A program made the translations under genes and the position numbers. A stretch of 7,309 bases of DNA, from NCBI GenBank assembly GCA_004556875.1, contig SFFP01000086.1, forward strand, positions 1 to 7,309, read 5' to 3'. Below are positions 1 through 4,893 of this stretch, in pieces (position 1 is the stretch's first letter; each line of letters opens with the position of its first letter). Origin of the DNA: Ruminococcus flavefaciens. GTDB taxonomy: Bacteria > Bacillota_A > Clostridia > Oscillospirales > Ruminococcaceae. The notes below the pieces were generated by a model, which was not told the origin of the DNA, searched no databases, and saw only the letters and a list, made by a program, of their open reading frames with translations.

Positions 1-48
1 TATGGTGGTTTTCGGTAAATTAAAAAGGCTCTGTGCAACTTATCTCCC

Positions 49-54
49 ATTATA
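49..54 (-). promoter_or_regulatory. possible extended -10 promoter element reading left
   Basis: On the minus strand this reads TATAAT preceded by TGC, which gives an extended -10 element (TGnTATAAT). No good -35 hexamer lies 16-18 bases upstream; the best is CAGAAA. If real, it starts transcription leaving the left edge, just after the terminator of the operon described below. It could equally be a chance AT-rich match. No coding region is visible in bases 1-100. Confidence 0.3.
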
Positions 55-100
55 GCATAATTCCCGCCCATTTTCTGCACCTTTATTTCCGTCTGTCCAT

Positions 101-129
101 AAAAATGGGAGCAGTATATCACTGCTCCC
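101..129 (-). terminator. Rho-independent terminator of the minus-strand operon
   Basis: On the minus strand an 8-bp perfect stem, GGGAGCAG / CTGCTCCC (plus-strand positions 107-114 and 122-129), has a 7-base loop and is followed after one A by a run of five T (101-105). The T-run lies only on the minus-strand side, so it terminates leftward transcription. It sits about 35 bases past the stop codon of the last operon gene, where the operon would be expected to end. Confidence 0.88.
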
Positions 130-163
130 CCGAAATCACTATTTGTATGCTGTATTTCCTGTG

Positions 164-469
164 TTAGTTCTCTTGCAACGGACTATTCCCATAGTATTTC
201 ATAACCATAGCCACTTTCCCGAAATACTTGTAGCCCTTGATCTTCTCCCTGCTTACCCTATACGGGTGTGGATTGGTATCCCTGTTGGTCTTGTTTTTCA
301 CAAACACCGACAGCACACCCTCGGCGAATTTTGCTTCACGGTCAACGATTACAAGATCGCCATTGTCAACGCCGTAATCCGGTAAATCTGGCTGCTTGTC
401 AACGATAAATGCTATCGGTGCCGTTATTCCTGTGGGAAGCAGATCATTTGGAAAACGAATGTCGTTCAT
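164..469 (-). CDS. S24/UmuD-like small protein, probably catalytically inactive
   Basis: This 101-residue protein is the last gene of the operon. Residues 33-44 (GVDNGDLVIVDR) match the conserved core of S24 (LexA/UmuD/CI) peptidase folds. The C-terminal KYFGKVAMVMKYY (81-93) resembles the final G-x-V strand of that fold. The catalytic Ser normally lies eight residues before the GD pair, as in GDSMEP of the repressor at 3546-4460. Here that position is Leu29, within PDLPDY. No Lys is evident in the usual V-K-R position; the local sequence is YRVSR. There is no N-terminal DNA-binding domain. The start is supported by GAGGAGGTG on the minus strand (plus 475-483), five or so bases before the ATG. 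It could act as a UmuD'-like partner of the polymerase, but that is inference. S24 kinship itself is moderate, since it rests on one motif and overall pattern. Confidence 0.72.
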   Translation of the reverse strand: MNDIRFPNDLLPTGITAPIAFIVDKQPDLPDYGVDNGDLVIVDREAKFAEGVLSVFVKNKTNRDTNPHPYRVSREKIKGYKYFGKVAMVMKYYGNSPLQEN

Positions 470-515
470 AACCGCACCTCCTCAAAATAGCCGCCATCTC
501 ACATGACGCTGTTCT

Positions 516-1100
516 TCACGCAACTTCTCCGTCTACGATCTGCTCAAAATAGAATGTGTGACGAAGATATGGGCCATAAGAGGTTGTTGTGTATCGCTTC
601 ACATCCTTCTCCATGTCAATACCAAGCATCTGTGCTACTTTAAGCATATCCTTTTCAGCAGGATCTTTGCCGCCGATCTGAGATATGGAAATAATGAGTT
701 TCTTTACCGGGCCGCCGCCCAGTCCGCAGGTTCTTGCGATTCTCAGATCACCATAGGAATAGGCTTCAACAGGCTCACCGAACATAAACCGTGTGGGTTC
801 CTTGATCAGCTGTCTCCCGATTTCAGGAACATTATCATCATCGGGGCCTGTACTCATACCGTGATCATGCAGCCACTCCGCAGCCTGCTTCTGTTTTTTC
901 GGGTTTGAAAGCGGATCAGCACAAATTGCCTTGCATACCGCTGCCCAGAAATTGATCTCATCATCCATCGGTTCCATATGCAGTACGTTTCTTATGTAAT
1001 CAGAAATCTTCTGCTTATCAAAAGACTCAAGGATTCTGCGGCGTTCCCTGTCCGCATTCTTTGCTTCATTCTTCGGGTTGTTATAGATTCTCGATTTCAT
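516..1100 (-). CDS. uncharacterised 194-residue protein of the translesion operon
   Basis: I do not recognise this family. The ATG at 1100 is chosen because GGGAGG (plus 1108-1113, minus strand) lies 7 bases before it. A GTG five codons upstream overlaps that site and the preceding stop codon, so it is unlikely. The N-terminal ~25 residues are rich in Lys, Arg, Asn and Glu (NADRERRRILESFDKQK) and look helical. A helical middle part contains a Trp/Cys-bearing stretch (INFWAAVCKAICADPL). The C-terminal half looks like alpha/beta structure, with a Gly-rich CGLGGGPVKK and hydrophobic LIISISQ. There is no signal peptide or membrane segment, so it is probably cytosolic. It starts 14 bases after the YolD-like gene and is certainly co-transcribed with it. 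A role tied to the polymerase or damage response is suggested only by context. Confidence 0.85.
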   Translation of the reverse strand: MKSRIYNNPKNEAKNADRERRRILESFDKQKISDYIRNVLHMEPMDDEINFWAAVCKAICADPLSNPKKQKQAAEWLHDHGMSTGPDDDNVPEIGRQLIKEPTRFMFGEPVEAYSYGDLRIARTCGLGGGPVKKLIISISQIGGKDPAEKDMLKVAQMLGIDMEKDVKRYTTTSYGPYLRHTFYFEQIVDGEVA

Positions 1101-1114
1101 GATATATCCTCCCA

Positions 1115-1597
1115 CTATTCAATATGATCCACCAGATCTCCGCTTATATCGCTGATCTTATCCATATCCAGCTCCATGTAACTCTTGCTTGTGCCTGTAG
1201 TCTTGAAGAGCTGTATTTTCCTGTTTACTGCATCTATCTTCCTGACTCTTTCCGTCAGTGTGACATAAGAGCCACCTGCTTTCAGCATATCATCCAGAAA
1301 GTATGTGAACTTCAGCACCGGATGATATCCGTCCTCCAGCACATCATATATCAGGTTGATCTTCTGATTCAGCACCTCCAGCTCCGATTCGCTCAATGTT
1401 TCCTGTACACCAACCTCTCTTGCCTCTTCGTCAACCATGTCCTCGTAGCCTTCGAGCGCATTGAACGCAGAAAACTGCGCCGCACGGCTCCAACTATTCA
1501 TATAAGGTTTGCCGGGAACATGGAAATGCGGCAGATCAATTATATCCATATATATCACTCTTGCGTCAGGCTCACCCTTACGCAGACCTTTCGTCAT
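1115..1597 (-). CDS. YolD-like protein
   Basis: This protein of 160 residues carries the hallmark of YolD-like proteins of Clostridia: an IIDLPHF opening segment followed by a SRAAQFSAFNALEGYED block. The C-terminal half has the usual TYFLDDMLKAGGSYVTL and VRKIDAVNRKI strands, ending in an acidic tail. YolD-like proteins are regularly encoded beside UvrX/YqjW-type Y-family polymerases in Firmicutes and have been compared to UmuD-type accessory factors, although their biochemistry is poorly known. Here the gene starts 19 bases after the polymerase stop, which fits that partnership. A strong AGGAGG (plus 1608-1613) serves the start. The ATG at 1597 is 10 bases from it, while a GTG at 1603 is only 4 bases away; I prefer the ATG but the choice is open by two codons. 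Confidence 0.9.
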   Translation of the reverse strand: MTKGLRKGEPDARVIYMDIIDLPHFHVPGKPYMNSWSRAAQFSAFNALEGYEDMVDEEAREVGVQETLSESELEVLNQKINLIYDVLEDGYHPVLKFTYFLDDMLKAGGSYVTLTERVRKIDAVNRKIQLFKTTGTSKSYMELDMDKISDISGDLVDHIE

Positions 1598-1616
1598 AAG
1601 CACTCAACCTCCTATA

Positions 1617-3212
1617 CTATTCGTTTCCTGATCTGTGACCGCCGATCTGACCGTTACGTTCTACTGTCGTTGCGCCCTCAATTAGATTCATTCCCTTCAG
1701 AACGGCATTTTTTCCAAACTTTGACTGTAAGGCCAGTGTAGCCCTTTGCAGGGCTTTTTCCTTGTCAGCCTTCTTTCTCTTCTCTGCGTTCTCTCGCTCC
1801 AGCGCCTCATAATCCACGAACAATTCAAGCTGTACAGGCGCTGTATCCTCCGGGATATTGTCTTCTGAAATGATATTGTAAGCACAGATATTCACACGCC
1901 GAATCAGCAGATCAGAATTTATGATCCGGTCATAGAGCTGCATCATACAATCGCAGATGTCATGTGTGGAGGATGTCCACGTTTCGAGGTTGCCTGTGCC
2001 ATGAGCGTGATAAGGGATAATGCGACCATAGTGGTCTTTGGCCAGTCTGCCTGTATACAATTTATCAGAGTTTGCAATGAAGAACTTATCATGAACCGTA
2101 GATTCAGCCTTTTTCGGATTTGCAGGTGTCAATGATGTCCTGTCATATCCGATCGTTAATGTAATCTTCTTCGTTACCACTCTTTTCCGCACTAGGTCAA
2201 GTGCAAGCAGCTCCGTCATTTCTCTTACGATCAGACGGGCTAATGCGCTGTCATACGGCTCTTTCAGCACCTGACCGGACGAAATACTGTTGCTTGCAGG
2301 TCTGTATGCCTTGATGGCAGGAATCTCTATCGGCTCCCAGCCCCATGCATGGTCAATAACTGCTTCTGCCTTAACACCCAGTGCCTTATACAGCAGGTCT
2401 CCATTTGTCATGGAAAATCTCGCAACATCTCCCATTGTGAAGCATTTCAGTGCCGCAAGCCGCTTCACTGTACCGGGGCCGAAGTTCCAGAAGTCTGTCA
2501 TAGGCGTGTGACACCAGAGTAGTTCCCGATAGGTGCGCTCGTTCAGTTCTGCGATCCTCACACCGTCTTTATCCGCTTTAACATGCTTTGCAACAATATC
2601 CATTGCAACCTTGGCAAGGTAGAGGTTCGTGCCGATTCCCGCCGTTGCTGTGATCCTCGTCTCATACAGTACCTCACGGATCATTGTCATTGCAAGCTCG
2701 TGAGCGGTCATATGGTAAGTAGTGAGGTAGCCGGTCACATCTATAAAACACTCATCGATGGAATAGACCAGGATATCCTCGGCACTGACATATCGCATAT
2801 AGATTGAGAAAATCTTTGTGCTGATCTCCTCATAAAGCTTCATTCGCGGCGGTGCGATAATAAAGGCGAGCTTCAGAGCAGGATCGGCGGCAAGAGCATC
2901 TGCATAGAAGGACTCGGAAACGAAGCGGTGTGTGCCGTCCTCGTTCTTCGGCAGCGCACCGGCACGAAGCGCATCCTGAAAACGTTTGTTATTGATCTGC
3001 TTGACAGCATCTTCTACTTCCCACAGTCTCGCTCTGCCGGAGATACCATATGCTTTCAGTGAAGGTGTAACTGCAAGGCAGATCGTTTTAGAGGTGCGGG
3101 TCTCATCCGCAACTACCAAATGTGTCGTCAAAGGATCAAATCCGCGGTCTGCACATTCAACGGACGCATAAAATGATTTCAGGTCAATTGCAATGTACAC
3201 CTTTTCAGCCAT
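1617..3212 (-). CDS. Y-family translesion DNA polymerase (UvrX/UmuC-like)
   Basis: This 531-residue protein is an error-prone polymerase that copies past DNA lesions. The palm has the catalytic carboxylates Asp10 (IDLKSFYASVE) and Asp153-Glu154 (YSIDECFID), so it appears active; Tyr15 is the likely steric gate against ribonucleotides. A helix-hairpin-helix thumb region follows at about 240-268 (FWNFGPGTVKRL), then the little-finger domain to about residue 450. QLELF at 461-465 matches the consensus beta-clamp binding motif. The C-terminal tail (KGMNLIEGATTVERNGQIGG) is characteristic of the UvrX-type Firmicute lineage, as opposed to DinB/Pol IV. The length suits that lineage. The start is supported by GGAGGGG 8 bases upstream. 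Downstream is the YolD-like gene, upstream a 93-residue companion and the repressor, so it is probably induced when the repressor is inactivated. The substrate range cannot be read from sequence. Confidence 0.97.
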   Translation of the reverse strand: MAEKVYIAIDLKSFYASVECADRGFDPLTTHLVVADETRTSKTICLAVTPSLKAYGISGRARLWEVEDAVKQINNKRFQDALRAGALPKNEDGTHRFVSESFYADALAADPALKLAFIIAPPRMKLYEEISTKIFSIYMRYVSAEDILVYSIDECFIDVTGYLTTYHMTAHELAMTMIREVLYETRITATAGIGTNLYLAKVAMDIVAKHVKADKDGVRIAELNERTYRELLWCHTPMTDFWNFGPGTVKRLAALKCFTMGDVARFSMTNGDLLYKALGVKAEAVIDHAWGWEPIEIPAIKAYRPASNSISSGQVLKEPYDSALARLIVREMTELLALDLVRKRVVTKKITLTIGYDRTSLTPANPKKAESTVHDKFFIANSDKLYTGRLAKDHYGRIIPYHAHGTGNLETWTSSTHDICDCMMQLYDRIINSDLLIRRVNICAYNIISEDNIPEDTAPVQLELFVDYEALERENAEKRKKADKEKALQRATLALQSKFGKNAVLKGMNLIEGATTVERNGQIGGHRSGNE

Positions 3213-3239
3213 GCTTCACACCCCTCCGCATATCATAAT

Positions 3240-3521
3240 TTACACCGTACTCTGGCACTCCACATACCATCTGCCGACCGAGCTTTTCTGATATCGGTTT
3301 GCCCGCTCAAAGAACAGGTATTTTGTATCTCCCTTTATCACAACGGTATAGCAGTCCGTTGTACCACTGTTGTGCTGTGTACCGGCAGGACGGAAATCCT
3401 TGACTGTCTCGATCTGAAATACTCTTCCGTCACTCCATGTTATCGCTTTCGGCTGCATATATCCGGTGGCATCCGTTTCAGAAGTTACCTTTACATAAAC
3501 ACGTTCTGTATGTGATTTCAT
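3240..3521 (-). CDS. small conserved companion protein of the Y-family polymerase
   Basis: The 93-residue protein lies between the repressor and polymerase genes, with gaps of 24 and 27 bases, so it is part of the same transcript. It resembles a family of small proteins often found just before UvrX-type polymerases in Clostridia, with this order of features: an N-terminal VYVKVT strand, a WSDGRVFQIETVKDFRPA segment, a YTVVIKGDTKYLFFE strand pair and a terminal RWYVE. This points to a small all-beta fold. I know of no established function or formal family name, so it is best called uncharacterised. There is no signal peptide or transmembrane segment. An AGAGGGGG stretch about 9 bases before the ATG serves as ribosome binding site. 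Helping load or regulate the polymerase is only an inference from the gene order. Confidence 0.88.
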   Translation of the reverse strand: MKSHTERVYVKVTSETDATGYMQPKAITWSDGRVFQIETVKDFRPAGTQHNSGTTDCYTVVIKGDTKYLFFERANRYQKSSVGRWYVECQSTV

Positions 3522-3545
3522 AGTCTTCGCCCCCTCTGTGCTGTT

Positions 3546-4460
3546 TTATTCAGCTCCCAGCCGCTTTTTGACCCTTTCGTATCTGACCATATCCTCGTAG
3601 GATACTACGGCATCGGGGTCAAGCACGCCAAGCACTCTGCCGATGAGGTAAACATCATCATCCGCACCGAAGTGCATGAGCTTATATTTCTTGTTCAGTG
3701 ATACCAGACCTTTTTTTGTGAACTTCTTGATATAGGTTTCGTTATGGAAGCTGAATGCACCGATCTCACCGTAGGACAGTTCAGAACTTTCAGAAAGTCT
3801 CTGAACCATAACAAGGTCGCCGCTATGGAAATCAGGCTCCATACTGTCACCGTTTACAGGAAATACACAGTCCATAAGCGGATGCAGCTTGTTCTTATAC
3901 AGATGAATCGGCTCTCCCTGATCCTCATACTCTGTTCCGGCATCAAAACCTGCGCAGAGTCCTTTGGTAAACATAGTCTCTTCCGAAATGCTGTTATACA
4001 GCTCCTGATCCTCCACATCGCAGAGTTGACGCACCATAGAAGATACGACACTGCGGTGACCGGCTGAGAGCTGCTGAAAACCTTCCAGCAGAACATCCTC
4101 TTCAGATGATGTCTTTTTCGTCATAGTAATGGTCTGCTTGGGTGTCTCCGGATCCGGCTTCTTCATATCGAACAGCTCGTCAAGGCTGACACCCAGCACC
4201 TCACAGATCTTCGGCAGCAAGGCAATATCCGGGCGCGTTCTGCCGTTCTCCCAGTTGCTGACTGCATTTGATTTGATGCCGACCTTTTCAGCAAGTTCCT
4301 TTTGCTCAATATTCTTCTTTTCACGGAAGAAACGAATCTGCCTGCAAAGAACCGGTATCTCCTTCCCCGCATCACTGTTTGTGGACTGCTCCTGCATACT
4401 TCGTCTGCCGGCATACGGACGGTCGAGCCGTGCCTTTTTTTCATCGTTTTGCGCTGCCAT
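3546..4460 (-). CDS. XRE-HTH / S24 self-cleaving repressor (LexA/CI-like)
   Basis: This 304-residue regulator opens the operon. A ~34-residue polar N-terminal extension precedes an XRE-type helix-turn-helix at about 38-97, with EQKELAEKVGIKSNAVSNWE as its core. A linker follows, then a C-terminal S24 peptidase domain. The nucleophile is Ser206 in GDSMEP, followed by SGDLVMVQ; the partner Lys is 245 or 246 in TYIKKF. Ala-Gly pairs at 170-171 and 174-175 (LCAGFDAGT) are candidate self-cleavage sites. In LexA and lambda CI, RecA filaments on damaged DNA trigger this cleavage and lift repression. The start is supported by AGGAG (plus 4467-4471) 6 bases upstream. It is transcribed from a near-consensus promoter at 4604-4632 and probably represses itself, the polymerase operon and the divergent metallopeptidase gene. 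It is not the classical Gram-positive LexA, whose HTH is of winged type. Confidence 0.95.
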   Translation of the reverse strand: MAAQNDEKKARLDRPYAGRRSMQEQSTNSDAGKEIPVLCRQIRFFREKKNIEQKELAEKVGIKSNAVSNWENGRTRPDIALLPKICEVLGVSLDELFDMKKPDPETPKQTITMTKKTSSEEDVLLEGFQQLSAGHRSVVSSMVRQLCDVEDQELYNSISEETMFTKGLCAGFDAGTEYEDQGEPIHLYKNKLHPLMDCVFPVNGDSMEPDFHSGDLVMVQRLSESSELSYGEIGAFSFHNETYIKKFTKKGLVSLNKKYKLMHFGADDDVYLIGRVLGVLDPDAVVSYEDMVRYERVKKRLGAE

Positions 4461-4498
4461 AAGTTACTCCTCTCATATATATGAAGCATCATAAAGCG

Positions 4499-4534
4499 AA
4501 TCGCACAAATAAAAGGGCGTCATTTTATGCGATT
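4499..4534 (-). promoter_or_regulatory. inverted repeat in the repressor leader
   Basis: An 11-bp inverted repeat: AATCGCACAAA at 4499-4509 pairs with TTTATGCGATT at 4524-4534, with one position forming a G-U wobble in RNA. The intervening loop is 14 bases. It lies about 40 bases before the repressor start codon, in the predicted untranslated leader. It may be an mRNA hairpin affecting translation, or a second DNA operator. There is no T-run after it, so it is not a terminator. Confidence 0.5.
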
Positions 4535-4549
4535 TGCCGATTTTTCGTA

Positions 4550-4580
4550 GGCTGAATCACATCTCTTGTAACTTTCAGCC
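4550..4580 (-). repeat. short inverted repeat near the 5' end of the repressor transcript
   Basis: GGCTGAA at 4550-4556 and TTCAGCC at 4574-4580 form a perfect 7-bp inverted repeat with a 17-base loop. It begins roughly 17 bases downstream of the predicted leftward transcription start. It could be an RNA hairpin or a protein-binding site just past the promoter. The stem is short enough that chance is possible. Confidence 0.4.
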
Positions 4581-4603
4581 CATTTTGCATTGTTTCTGAC
4601 TGT

Positions 4604-4632
4604 ATTATAACACATAGTTAGTGCTTTGTCAA
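4604..4632 (-). promoter_or_regulatory. consensus SigA promoter for the repressor-polymerase operon
   Basis: On the minus strand TTGACA (plus 4627-4632) and TATAAT (plus 4604-4609) are separated by exactly 17 bases, and TGT before the -10 gives an extended -10. All 12 hexamer positions match consensus. The start of transcription would be near 4597, leaving a leader of about 137 bases. A promoter this strong needs tight repression, which suits control by the self-cleaving repressor. Confidence 0.9.
4611..4623. promoter_or_regulatory. candidate operator in the leftward promoter spacer
   Basis: CACATAGTTAGTG is an imperfect dyad (CAC-N7-GTG) lying wholly between the -10 and -35 of the leftward promoter. 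It matches the element at 4665-4677 at 9 of 13 positions. A repressor bound here would block RNA polymerase. The link to the S24 repressor is inferred from position only. Confidence 0.45.
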
Positions 4633-4655
4633 GTCCTAAAATTTACATTTTGCTC

Positions 4656-4684
4656 TTTACAAAGCACAAAGAATGTGATATAAT
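4656..4684 (+). promoter_or_regulatory. SigA promoter for the metallopeptidase gene
   Basis: TTTACA (4656-4661) and TATAAT (4679-4684) are 17 bases apart, with TGA before the -10 giving an extended -10. Only one hexamer base departs from consensus. Transcription should start near 4691, giving a leader of about 200 bases before the start codon at 4894. The sequence mirrors the leftward promoter closely. Confidence 0.88.
4665..4677. promoter_or_regulatory. candidate operator in the rightward promoter spacer
   Basis: CACAAAGAATGTG contains perfect half-sites CACA (4665-4668) and TGTG (4674-4677) around a 5-base centre. It lies between the -35 and -10 of the rightward promoter, at the same place as the dyad at 4611-4623 in the leftward one. 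This makes it the best candidate binding site for the XRE-S24 repressor or the HTH of the metallopeptidase. Confidence 0.5.
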
Positions 4685-4690
4685 ACCAAG

Positions 4691-4778
4691 TAAAGATTTT
4701 CCCCGGAGAGATACAACCGCTTCCGCCTTATGGTGTGTGGCAGAAGCGATTGCCAACAGTCTCTTATGGAAAACCTTA
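4691..4778 (+). ncRNA. structured 5' leader RNA of the metallopeptidase transcript
   Basis: From the predicted +1 onward the RNA can fold into one long interrupted hairpin. The outer stem pairs 4693-4702 with 4768-4777 (AAGATTTTCC / GGAAAACCTT, one mismatch). The middle stem pairs 4707-4711 with 4760-4764 (AGAGA / TCTCT). The inner stem pairs 4714-4727 with 4739-4752: 3, 6 and 3 bp separated by two C-A mismatches. The apical loop is 4728-4738. About 26 base pairs in 88 bases, nested in correct order, is more than casual pairing. It matches no riboswitch class that I recognise. It could regulate translation, protect the 5' end, or be a small RNA in its own right. No terminator follows it, so it is probably part of the mRNA leader. 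Confidence 0.5.
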
Positions 4779-4807
4779 GTCGCCACCGAACGTATTTGTT
4801 ATGTGAG

Positions 4808-4835
4808 TCTGCGAAAATGGAAGTAATATCGCAGA
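4808..4835 (+). promoter_or_regulatory. second leader hairpin before the metallopeptidase gene
   Basis: TCTGCGA (4808-4814) and TCGCAGA (4829-4835) form a perfect 7-bp stem with a 14-base loop. No T-run follows, so it is not an intrinsic terminator. It lies about 47 bases before the AGGAGG of the next gene and does not mask it. Together with the upstream fold it makes the leader unusually structured. Confidence 0.45.
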
Positions 4836-4893
4836 AAATCGAGAAAAGAAAGACGTATTTTCCACTCTATTGACTTAATACAGGAGGAAATGA

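Noticed and set aside
1124..1741. 205-residue plus-strand open frame opposite the YolD-like gene and the polymerase 3' end
   Set aside because: It is antisense to two well-supported genes, has an implausible Cys/His/Ile-rich composition and has no ribosome binding site; it is a shadow frame.
4626..4826. 66-residue plus-strand open frame across the divergent promoters
   Set aside because: It begins upstream of the predicted rightward transcription start, covers the -35, spacer and -10, has no ribosome binding site and has no recognisable product.
4691..4893. 6S RNA or a known riboswitch in the leader
   Set aside because: The region is about the length of 6S RNA and has a long hairpin, but there is no terminator after it, no closing pairing across the whole region and no riboswitch core that I recognise.
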